Below, piece after piece: positions 43,471 through 51,189 of a stretch of DNA of 64,000 nt. Source of the DNA: Gemmatimonadota bacterium. GTDB lineage: Bacteria; Latescibacterota; UBA2968; UBA8231. The position numbers and the translations under genes were made by a program. The notes below the pieces were generated by a model. That model made no database searches, was not told the DNA's origin, and was given only the letters and a program-made list of their open reading frames with translations. Positions within the stretch are counted from its first letter, which is position 1. Every line of letters begins with the position of its first letter. The stretch covers positions 62,001 to 126,000 of the forward strand of contig VXML01000051.1 of NCBI GenBank assembly GCA_009841115.1, in the 5' to 3' direction.

Positions 43471-44730
43471 ATGCTAAAGAACTACATCAAAATGGCGCTC
43501 AAGGTCCTGTTGCGGCGCAAGGTATTCACCTGCATCAGCCTCTTTACCATCAGCTTTACGCTCATGGTGATGATGGTGACGACGGCCTTGCTCGACCACG
43601 TCTTTGGCTCCTTCCCGCCGGAGACGCGGGCGGATCGGACGCTCGGCATGAAGATTCTCACAGGAGAACACACAGACCACCCAGGCAGGTATACCCGGGC
43701 ACCTAGCTACGCCTTTTTGGAACGGTACGTGTCCTCGCTGGATCATGCGGAAAAGGTGTCCATTTCCACCAGCTTCTGGTCCCCGGAAGTAACGTATCGC
43801 AAGGGCGTGAAGATCGAATCCGACCTCAAGTACACGGACGGAGTGTTCTGGGAGATACTCGAATTCGACTTCCTCGAAGGCCGTCCCTATACCACAAAGG
43901 AAGTAGAGGAGGCCCAGCGGGTGGCCGTGATCAATGAGGAGACGCGTCGGGTGTTTTTCGGGGGAGAGCAGGCCGTGGGGAAGTACATCGAAGTCAAAGG
44001 GCACTCTTTCCGCGTAGTAGGGGTTGTACCCAATGTGCCGGCATTCCGCGTGGCGTCCTTTGCCGATATCTGGGTGCCCGTCAGCACCCGCGAAACGGAC
44101 GAGTACCTGCGGTACGATTCGATATTCGGCGACTCTCAGGCGCTGATTTTGGCGCGTAGTGCGGCCGAAGTACCGCTTATCAAAGAGGAATTCGCCGATG
44201 TGCTGACCCGGATTGAATATCCCAATCCCGATCAGACCAATCGTCTCATCGGCGGTCCTGCAACGCTGTTAGAAGAGACTACGCGTAGCGTATCCATTAC
44301 TAGGGACCTCGGCGGCGGTCCTACCGATGCGATGTTCTTGATGCTTGGCGGTCTGGGGTTGCTCTTCATGCTCCTGCCGGTGGTCAGTTTGGTCAACATC
44401 AACAGCACTCGCATCTTGGAGCGCGCTTCTGAGATCGGGGTGCGCAAGGCATTCGGCGGGTCTTCGCGCACCTTAGTGGGGCAATTCATGGTGGAGAACG
44501 TGATTCTCACGCTCTTGGGCGGTGCTTTAGGGCTGGTGCTTACTTTTCTCGTCCTACAAGCACTCAGTGCCAGCAACATTGTGCAATACGCCGAATTCCA
44601 CCTGAACCATCGCATCTTTTTCTACGGCTTGGTGATAACCTTAGTCTTCGGTCTGCTTTCCGGCATCTATCCGGCTTGGAGAATGTCGCGCCTGCATATC
44701 GTAGAGGCCCTCAGAAGGAGGAAGCAATGA
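43471..44730 (+). CDS. ABC transporter permease (MacB/FtsX type), first
   Basis: 419 aa. One N-terminal membrane helix (VFTCISLFTISFTLMVMMV, about 18-36), a large periplasmic core (about 50-280, MacB_PCD type), then three C-terminal helices: LMLGGLGLLFMLLPVVSLV, NVILTLLGGALGLVLTFLV and IFFYGLVITLVFGLLSGIYP. The coupling motif EIGVRKAFGGSSRTLVGQF faces the ATPase. GAGGAGGAG precedes ATG 43471. Its stop overlaps the next permease start as ATGA, implying coupled, equimolar synthesis of a heterodimeric permease. Confidence 0.95.
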   Translation: MLKNYIKMALKVLLRRKVFTCISLFTISFTLMVMMVTTALLDHVFGSFPPETRADRTLGMKILTGEHTDHPGRYTRAPSYAFLERYVSSLDHAEKVSISTSFWSPEVTYRKGVKIESDLKYTDGVFWEILEFDFLEGRPYTTKEVEEAQRVAVINEETRRVFFGGEQAVGKYIEVKGHSFRVVGVVPNVPAFRVASFADIWVPVSTRETDEYLRYDSIFGDSQALILARSAAEVPLIKEEFADVLTRIEYPNPDQTNRLIGGPATLLEETTRSVSITRDLGGGPTDAMFLMLGGLGLLFMLLPVVSLVNINSTRILERASEIGVRKAFGGSSRTLVGQFMVENVILTLLGGALGLVLTFLVLQALSASNIVQYAEFHLNHRIFFYGLVITLVFGLLSGIYPAWRMSRLHIVEALRRRKQ

Positions 44731-45902
44731 TACGCCATCTCTGCAAGCTAGCCTGGAACCGCAAAAGGGCGAACGCGCTAACCGCCTTCCAGATCTTCAT
44801 TTCTTTTTTAATCGTCTTTATTACGGCCTCTCTCGCCGTGGACAAGGCCAACACTTACCGGCAGCCTCTCGGATTTTCCTACGAAGATCGATGGGTCGTG
44901 GAATTCAGGGAGGATCGAGCGCGGCCAGCGCCTAGCGAGGCGGAAGTGCCCAACCGCAGACAGATCTATCAGACCCTAGAGGAATTCGACTGGGTCGAGT
45001 CAGTAGCCGCGGTGGATAGAGCAGCAATCCCCTATGGTTTCACTCGGTACGGTTTCGACATAGGCGGACAAATGGTTTATCACGGTTATGTTTCGGATGA
45101 GCTCCACGAAGTGTTCGATCTTGAGTTGGTCAGCGGGCGGTGGTTTAGTGAAGAGGACGCGGCTCTAGATTGGGAGCCGCTCGTGATAACCCAGCCACTT
45201 AGCGAGGAACTCTTTGGCCATGAAGATCCCATTGGCCAGCAGATCGAAGAGTGGGGGGGGGATGACCGGGACGGACGGGTCATCGGGGTGGTCTCCGCCT
45301 ATCGTCGCAGCGGGGAATTATCCGATACTGAGTTCTTCATGTTAGCTCGCTTGGAAGACGATTACTCTCATCATGTCCATTTTGTGGTCACAGTGCGTCC
45401 TGACACCCCGTTGGCGGCCCAAGAGCAAATTTTCAAGCGGCTCAAGGCCATGGCCCCGTGGTACATAGTAGATATTACGACCTTAGAGGAAGATCGCGCC
45501 TCGTCGTTCAAGCTGACCCTGACGTATCTGTTTGCCGCCGGGGTCGTCTCTGTGTTGGTGATGGGTATGGTGGCGCTGTCGTTGAGCGGCGTGCTGTGGC
45601 AGCGGACGACGCTGAGGATCGAGGAGATTGGCCTGAGAAGGGCCTTGGGCGGGTCGGCGGCCAGTATCTACGCGCAGTTGACGGGTGAAATGCTGGTGGT
45701 CGCCAGTATCGGCGTAATCGCTGGTCTGCTGCTCGTCTTGCAATTCCCATTGCTGGAACTACTCGATTACACTGGCGGTACCTACGCGCTCAGTATAGCC
45801 CTTGCAGCCCTGATAATTTACGGCCTCGTGATCGTGTGCAGCCTGTATCCAGGGCGGCTAGCCTGCCAGGTACGGCCGGTCGAGGCGCTGCACCACGAAT
45901 GA
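44727..45902 (+). CDS. ABC transporter permease (MacB/FtsX type), second
   Basis: 391 aa starting MIRHLCKLAWNRKRANALTA, at an ATG overlapping the previous stop by 4 bp, with GGAGG 5 bp upstream. N-terminal helix FQIFISFLIVFITASLAV, periplasmic core about 50-270, then helices near 280-300, 330-350 and 365-385 (ALSIALAALIIYGLVIVCSL). EIGLRRALGGSAASIYAQL is the coupling segment. It is only moderately similar to the first permease, so the transporter is probably a heterodimer. The end of the gene (CACCACGAATGAG) recurs as a short motif before later genes of the locus. Confidence 0.94.
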   Translation: MIRHLCKLAWNRKRANALTAFQIFISFLIVFITASLAVDKANTYRQPLGFSYEDRWVVEFREDRARPAPSEAEVPNRRQIYQTLEEFDWVESVAAVDRAAIPYGFTRYGFDIGGQMVYHGYVSDELHEVFDLELVSGRWFSEEDAALDWEPLVITQPLSEELFGHEDPIGQQIEEWGGDDRDGRVIGVVSAYRRSGELSDTEFFMLARLEDDYSHHVHFVVTVRPDTPLAAQEQIFKRLKAMAPWYIVDITTLEEDRASSFKLTLTYLFAAGVVSVLVMGMVALSLSGVLWQRTTLRIEEIGLRRALGGSAASIYAQLTGEMLVVASIGVIAGLLLVLQFPLLELLDYTGGTYALSIALAALIIYGLVIVCSLYPGRLACQVRPVEALHHE

Positions 45903-45939
45903 GTCGGAACGTACTTCACATATCCCAAAGGAGGATGTC

Positions 45940-47160
45940 ATGAAATCGCTCAAATCTGTAATCACCCCAATCGCCACCGTCGCCACGGCGTTCAGTTGTG
46001 GACAGGCTGGCGCGGAGAGCATCGCGGTGAAAATGGAGTCTGTGCGCGAGGATTCTGTAGAGCATCTCTTTCAGCCTTCTCTGACGCGGATTCCGATCGG
46101 TGCGGAGTTGACGGAAGGACTGCCCGAGGTCCAATCGGTTGCTGGGCTGGAGATCCATGAACCCCTGCACGCCCGCCTTTCGTTTGAAGATTCGCCGGCT
46201 GAGCCGATTGTTGTACTGGGATTGGATAACGACGGACAGGACATCGCCTTCGCTGTGGCCGATTCGACCGCGCAACCGCAGAAACTCCAGCTCACGGAGG
46301 GTTTTTACGAGCTCATTCAAGGGGAGGCCCTACAATCCGAGCTAACTGTGCCTCCGGCTGGTCAAGCACCTGAGTTTAATATCGGACTCGTGTTCAGCCG
46401 CGAACATAATGCCGTGCTGCACCGCCCTCTTGAACTGCGGCTAGGCGAGGCCGACATTGGCGGCCAACGCTATGCCATAGCCATAGTTAGAGATCCGCGT
46501 TTTTGCACCTACACCATGCCCGCCGACTCGGTGGGGATCACGTTCTATCAACTTATGATTGACCTCAATGGGGATGGAGCATTCCTGACTCAAATGGATT
46601 CTCAATACGAAATGCAGGAGGTCGAGGTTTTTGAGGTAACCAAGCCTTTCTTGATCGACGGTCAGGCATACGAACTAACCCATGTGTCGGCGACGGGGGA
46701 TCAGTTGGTGCTTGAACGCAGCGATCAAACGGTCGCCCTCGCCGTGGGATTCGAGATGCCGAATGTCGCCGTTACTCGGCTCGACAGCACCACTATCGAC
46801 CTGACGGCACTGCGCGGCAAGCCCGTGGTCATCAACTGGTGGAACACCTTCTGCGGCCCCTGCATCAGGGAGATTCCCGAACTCAACGAACTGGTCGAGA
46901 AATACGCCGACCGCGGCGTTGAGTTTCTCGCTATCGCCCACAATGAAATGGCTCATTTGTCGCCGTTTCTGCAGAAGCATCCGTTCTCTTATGACATCGC
47001 CTTGGGGAACGGCGAGGCCATGCAGATTTTCGGCTATGCCTTTCCGCGTCATGTGATCCTAGATGGCGAAGGTAAAGTCGCCTACGACGTCCTTGGTTAC
47101 AATGCCGATGCCACCGACAAAATGGACGCGGTTATCGGCTCGCTGCTGAGCGAGCTTTGA
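45940..47160 (+). CDS. TlpA-like thioredoxin-domain protein 1 (CGPC)
   Basis: 406 aa secreted redox protein. A signal peptide is predicted for about 1-26 (ITPIATVATAFSCGQAGA). Residues 27-270 are an unassigned strand-rich region with two acidic loops, LDNDGQDIAF and DLNGDGAFL, that look able to bind calcium. A TlpA/thioredoxin domain fills about 270-406: VVINWWNTFCGPCIREIPEL with Cys305-Gly-Pro-Cys308 and cis-Pro in AFPRHVILD. It would act on periplasmic disulfides. An extra Cys in DPRFCTYT is not shared by the paralogues. First of four tandem copies; AAGGAGG before ATG. Confidence 0.94.
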   Translation: MKSLKSVITPIATVATAFSCGQAGAESIAVKMESVREDSVEHLFQPSLTRIPIGAELTEGLPEVQSVAGLEIHEPLHARLSFEDSPAEPIVVLGLDNDGQDIAFAVADSTAQPQKLQLTEGFYELIQGEALQSELTVPPAGQAPEFNIGLVFSREHNAVLHRPLELRLGEADIGGQRYAIAIVRDPRFCTYTMPADSVGITFYQLMIDLNGDGAFLTQMDSQYEMQEVEVFEVTKPFLIDGQAYELTHVSATGDQLVLERSDQTVALAVGFEMPNVAVTRLDSTTIDLTALRGKPVVINWWNTFCGPCIREIPELNELVEKYADRGVEFLAIAHNEMAHLSPFLQKHPFSYDIALGNGEAMQIFGYAFPRHVILDGEGKVAYDVLGYNADATDKMDAVIGSLLSEL

Positions 47161-47185
47161 CTTGCCATTCCAAACGCACTCCACA

Positions 47186-47199
47186 CCTCCCATAGGAGG
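47186..47199 (+). promoter_or_regulatory. Hairpin that masks the ribosome site of TlpA-like gene 2
   Basis: CCTCC (47186-47190), loop CATA, GGAGG (47195-47199) form a perfect 5-bp hairpin that includes the whole Shine-Dalgarno sequence before ATG 47205. The equivalent spacers before copies 3 and 4 pair more weakly, so translation of the copies may differ. Confidence 0.5.
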
Positions 47200-47204
47200 A
47201 TGAC

Positions 47205-48461
47205 ATGAAATCGCTCAAATCTATAATCATCCCAATCGCCACCGTTGCCACTGCGTTCAGTTGTGGAATGGCTAGCGCGGAGAGTATCACGGTGAAAATG
47301 GAATCCGTGCGCGAGGATTCCGTAGAGCATCTCTTCCAGCCACCTCTGTACATCTATGGGGGCGCGCAACTAACGGAAGGACTGCCCGAGATCCAATCGG
47401 TTGCTGGACTAGAGATTCATGAGCCCCTACATGCCCGCTTGTCGTTTCGCGATTCGCCGGCTGCACCGATTGTCCTAGTGGGATTGGATAACGACGGACA
47501 GGACATTGCCTTTGTCATTGCCGACTCCACTGCGCAACCGCAGCGACTCCAGCTCACGCGCGGTTTTTTCAAGCGCCTTCGCAGCCAAGATGAAGTCCAG
47601 CGAGCCGAGTTGACTGTGCCCCCGGTTGGCCAAGCGCCTGAGTTCAAAATCGAACTATATATCGAGCGGATAGAAAATTCCCGCTGGGATTACGTGCATC
47701 ACCGCAATCTCGAACTGCGGCTGGGCGAGGCCGAGATTGGTGGCCAGCGCTATGCCGTAGCCTTAATGAGAGATCCGAGTTTTGGAACTTACTCCCTACC
47801 TGACGACTCGTTATCCGTTGACTCGTCGGAGTTCCCTGATCATAGATTCCTGATTGATCGCAACGGGAACGGCGTATTCCTAGTTCTCCCCTCTGGCCGC
47901 CAAACTGAGGAGTTGGAGAAAGAGATGTTCGGGGTCAAAGAGCCCTTCTTAATCAACGATCAACTTTACAAATTGGCGGATGTATCGGCGACGGGGGATC
48001 AGCTAGTAATCGAGCGCAGCCATCAAGAGGTCGCCCTCGCCGTAGGCTTTGAGATGCCCAACATCACCGTTACTCGGCTCGACGGTAGCACTATCGATCT
48101 GACGGCGCTGCGCGGCAAGCCCGTGGTCCTCAACTGGTGGCATACCACCTGTTCGCCCTGCATCGCGGAGATCCCCGAACTCAACAAACTGGTCGAGAAA
48201 TACGAGGGTCGCGACGTCGAGTTTCTCGCCATCGCCAATAACAAAATGGCAGAGTTGCCGCCGTTCCTGAAGAAACATCCGTTCTCTTATGACATCGTCT
48301 TGGGGAAAGGCGAGGCCATGCGCGTTCTCGGCCAGGCCTATCCGCGTCATGTAATTGTCAACAGCAAAGGCAAAGTCGTCCTAGATCTCGGCGGTGGCAG
48401 TTCTGGTATCATTGGCCAGATCGACGCGGTTATCAGCTCGCTGTTGGTGAGTGAACTTTGA
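47205..48461 (+). CDS. TlpA-like thioredoxin-domain protein 2 (CSPC)
   Basis: 418 aa, the longest of the four. Same plan as copy 1: signal peptide (about 1-26, ending MASAES), strand-rich region with LDNDGQDIAF and RNGNGVFLV acidic loops, then the thioredoxin domain with VVLNWWHTTCSPCIAEIPEL (Cys316-Ser-Pro-Cys319) and PRHVIV. Serine in place of glycine in the CxxC spacer should change the redox potential relative to copy 1 (general knowledge of thioredoxin-fold enzymes). Extra residues lie near 120-140 and 200-215. It lies 44 bp after copy 1. Confidence 0.94.
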   Translation: MKSLKSIIIPIATVATAFSCGMASAESITVKMESVREDSVEHLFQPPLYIYGGAQLTEGLPEIQSVAGLEIHEPLHARLSFRDSPAAPIVLVGLDNDGQDIAFVIADSTAQPQRLQLTRGFFKRLRSQDEVQRAELTVPPVGQAPEFKIELYIERIENSRWDYVHHRNLELRLGEAEIGGQRYAVALMRDPSFGTYSLPDDSLSVDSSEFPDHRFLIDRNGNGVFLVLPSGRQTEELEKEMFGVKEPFLINDQLYKLADVSATGDQLVIERSHQEVALAVGFEMPNITVTRLDGSTIDLTALRGKPVVLNWWHTTCSPCIAEIPELNKLVEKYEGRDVEFLAIANNKMAELPPFLKKHPFSYDIVLGKGEAMRVLGQAYPRHVIVNSKGKVVLDLGGGSSGIIGQIDAVISSLLVSEL

Positions 48462-48505
48462 GCATTCCATTGCTACGCACTCTGCACATCCCATAGGAGG
48501 ATACC

Positions 48506-49729
48506 ATGAAATCGATTAAATCTGTAATCACCCCAATCGCCCTCGTCGCCACGGCGTTCAGTTGTGGAATAGCCAGCGCGGAGAGTATCAAGGTGAAAAT
48601 GGAATCCGTGCGCGAGGGTTCCGTAGAGCATCTCTTCCAGCCTTCTCTGATGCGCGGCTTGGTTGGCCCGCAGTTGATAGAAGGACTGCCCGAGATCCCA
48701 TCGATTGCCGGGTTAGAAATCCATGATCCCCTGCACGCTAGCCTGTCGTTCGAAGATTCGCCGGCTGCACCGATTGCCATAGTGGGACAGGATAACGACG
48801 GACAGGACATCGCCTTCGTCGTTGCCGATTCCACTGCACAGCCGCAGCAACTCCAACTCACCAGCGATTTTTTTGAGCGCATTCGAGATGATGCTCTGTA
48901 CGCTGAACTGACTGTGCCCCCGGCTGGCCAAGTGCCTGAGTTTAAGGTCGAACTCTTGATCAGCCGGGAAAAATGGAAGAGTGTGCTACACCGCAATCTC
49001 GAGTTGCGGCTGGGCGAAGCCGACATTGGCGGACAGCGTTATGCCATAGCCTTAGTGAGGGATCCGCGTTTCGGCACCTACACTCTACCTTCTGACTCAC
49101 TTGGGATGACTTTACATCAACTCATGATTGACCGCGACGGAGACGGCGTATTCCTGACCCACCTATACGGTCAAACCGAAGTGCTGGAGGACGAAGTTTT
49201 CGGGGTCAACGAACCCTTCTTGATCGACGGTCAGGCCTACAAATTGGCCCATGTGTCGGCGACGGGAGATCAGTTGGTGATCGAGTCCAGCGATCAAACG
49301 GTAGCCCTCGCCGTGGGCTTCGAGATGCCGAACGTCACCGTTACTCGGCTCGATAGCACCACTATCGACCTGACGGCACTGCGCGGTAAGCCCGTGGTCA
49401 TTAACTGGTGGCAAACGTTCTGTCCACCCTGTATCACGGAGATTCCCGAACTCAACGAATTGGTCGAGAAGTACGCGGACCGCGATGTCAAATTCCTCGC
49501 CATCGCCGACAATGAGATGGCAGAGTTGACGCCGTTTTTAGAGAAGCATCCGTTCACCTTTGACATCGCTTTGGCGGACGACGAGGCCGTGCACGTTTTC
49601 GGCCAAGGTTATCCGCGTCATGTGATCATAGACGGCGACGGAAAAGTCGCCTACGATATCCATGGCTACAGTCCCGATACCGCTGACAGGATCGATGTGG
49701 TTATCGGCTCGCTGTTGAGCGAGCTTTGA
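48506..49729 (+). CDS. TlpA-like thioredoxin-domain protein 3 (CPPC)
   Basis: 407 aa. Signal peptide about 1-26, unassigned strand-rich region with QDNDGQDIAF and RDGDGVFLT loops, and a thioredoxin domain with INWWQTFCPPCITEIPEL (Cys306-Pro-Pro-Cys309), cis-Pro in YPRHVIID. A CPPC active site is rare in thioredoxin-fold proteins; it also appears in some TlpA/ResA-like reductases. Preceded by the same spacer (CATCCCATAGGAGGATACC) as its neighbours, showing tandem duplication of gene plus leader. Confidence 0.94.
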   Translation: MKSIKSVITPIALVATAFSCGIASAESIKVKMESVREGSVEHLFQPSLMRGLVGPQLIEGLPEIPSIAGLEIHDPLHASLSFEDSPAAPIAIVGQDNDGQDIAFVVADSTAQPQQLQLTSDFFERIRDDALYAELTVPPAGQVPEFKVELLISREKWKSVLHRNLELRLGEADIGGQRYAIALVRDPRFGTYTLPSDSLGMTLHQLMIDRDGDGVFLTHLYGQTEVLEDEVFGVNEPFLIDGQAYKLAHVSATGDQLVIESSDQTVALAVGFEMPNVTVTRLDSTTIDLTALRGKPVVINWWQTFCPPCITEIPELNELVEKYADRDVKFLAIADNEMAELTPFLEKHPFTFDIALADDEAVHVFGQGYPRHVIIDGDGKVAYDIHGYSPDTADRIDVVIGSLLSEL

Positions 49730-49773
49730 GTGTTCCACTGCTACGCACTCTACACATCCCAGAAGAGGATACC

Positions 49774-50979
49774 ATGAAATCGATAAAATATGCCATCACC
49801 ATCATCGCCACAGTTAGTTGTGGAATAGCCAGTGCAGAGAATATCACGGTGACCATGGAACCCGTGCACAAGGATTCCGTAAAGCGTCTCTTCCAGCCGC
49901 ATATGCCGGGTGGTTTAGCTATCTCGCGGATGACGGAAGGATTGCCCGAGATCCAATCGGTTGCCGGGCTAGACATTGATGCACCCCTGCACGCCCGCTT
50001 GTCGTTCCTCGATTCGCCGGCTGAGCCGATTGTCATAGTGGGACTGGATAGCGACGGACAGGATATCGCCTTTGCCGCTGCCGATTCCACCGCACAACCG
50101 CAGCGACTCCAGTTGAAAACCGGTTCTATTGATGGCGTTCGCGATGCCCCGCGAGCCGAACTGATCGTGTCCTCGGTCGGCCAAGTATCTGAGTTCAAGA
50201 TCGAATTTTTTATCAATCGCGAACGGAATTTCGTGATGTACCGCAATCTCGAACTGCGGTTGGGCGAGGCAGATATTGACGGCCAACGCTATGCTATAGC
50301 CTTAGTTAGGGGGCCGTATTTTGGATCCTACTCCCCACGTGCTGACTCATTGGGGAGGACTTCGCATGATCTCCTGATTGACCGCGATGGAGACGGCGTG
50401 TTCCTGACCAGTCTATACGGCCAAACCGAGGTGCTAGAGGATGAGGTCTTCGAGATCACCAACCCTTTCTTAATCAATGATCGAGTTTACAAAGAGGCTG
50501 ATGTATCGGCGACAGGGGATCGGCTAGTAATCGAGCGCAGTGAGCAAAGGGTCGCCCTCGCCATGGGCTTTGAGATGCCGAATGTGACTGTTACTCGGCT
50601 CGACGGCAGTGCTATAGAGTTGACGGCGCTACGCGGCAAGCCCGTGGTCATCAACTGGTGGCACACCGCCTGTGCACCCTGCATCGCGGAGATGCCCGAA
50701 CTCAACGAACTGGTTGAGAAGTACGAGGGGCACGACGTCGAGTTCCTCGCTATTGCCGACAATGAAATAGCGGAGTTGCCGCCGTTCCTAGAGAAGCATC
50801 CGTTCATCTACGACATCGCCGTGGCGAATGCCGAGGCTGCGCGCATTCTCGGCACATCGTATCCGCGTCATGTAATTGTCAATGACGAAGGCAAAGTCGT
50901 CTTGGATATCACGGGTCTCAGTTCTAATACCGTTGATCAGATCGACACGGTTATCGGCTCGCTGTTGAGCGAACTTTGA
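49774..50979 (+). CDS. TlpA-like thioredoxin-domain protein 4 (CAPC)
   Basis: 401 aa from ATG 49774 (GAAGAGG 6-8 bp upstream); an upstream frame start at 49726 lies inside the copy 3 stop. Signal peptide shorter (MKSIKYAITIIATVSCGIAS). The strand-rich part has LDSDGQDIAF and RDGDGVFLT, and the thioredoxin domain has INWWHTACAPCIAEMPEL (Cys300-Ala-Pro-Cys303) and YPRHVIV. Its Shine-Dalgarno is weaker than in the other copies. The tail of this gene (CTTTGAG) begins the tandem repeat 50974-51189. Confidence 0.94.
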   Translation: MKSIKYAITIIATVSCGIASAENITVTMEPVHKDSVKRLFQPHMPGGLAISRMTEGLPEIQSVAGLDIDAPLHARLSFLDSPAEPIVIVGLDSDGQDIAFAAADSTAQPQRLQLKTGSIDGVRDAPRAELIVSSVGQVSEFKIEFFINRERNFVMYRNLELRLGEADIDGQRYAIALVRGPYFGSYSPRADSLGRTSHDLLIDRDGDGVFLTSLYGQTEVLEDEVFEITNPFLINDRVYKEADVSATGDRLVIERSEQRVALAMGFEMPNVTVTRLDGSAIELTALRGKPVVINWWHTACAPCIAEMPELNELVEKYEGHDVEFLAIADNEIAELPPFLEKHPFIYDIAVANAEAARILGTSYPRHVIVNDEGKVVLDITGLSSNTVDQIDTVIGSLLSEL

Positions 50980-51189
50980 GTGTTCTACAAGCATTCACCG
51001 GAACTACCAATTTTGAAGATGGTTCTGCTATAGGCACTTCACCACGAATGTGTTGGGATGTTATGGACTGCAAAAAGACTAGCTTTGAGCGTTCTACAAG
51101 TATTCACCGGAACTACCAGTTTTGAAGATGGTTCTGCTATAGGCATTTCACCACGAATGAGTTGGGATATTTATGGACTGCAAAAAAAT
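50974..51189 (+). repeat. Tandem ~109-bp repeat with aborted gene start
   Basis: Copies at 50974-51079 and 51083-51189 differ at few positions. Each begins with the end of TlpA copy 4, contains TTCACCGGAACTACCA and GAAGATGGTTCTGCTATAGG, and ends at ATGGACTGCAAAAA. In the first copy the ATG at 51063 reads only five codons (MDCKKT) before TAG; in the second, ATG 51173 opens the DUF5686 gene. It is a duplicated leader. Confidence 0.85.

Noticed and set aside
45990-46020. Lipoprotein signal in the TlpA copies (FSCG)
   Set aside because: The residue three before Cys is Ala, not the usual Leu, and a good signal peptidase I site (AGA or ASA before ES) follows, so a soluble secreted protein is more likely.
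45940-50979. Four similar blocks considered as a CRISPR or phage repeat
   Set aside because: Each repeat is a full 1.2-kb gene with signal peptide and thioredoxin domain; it is gene duplication.
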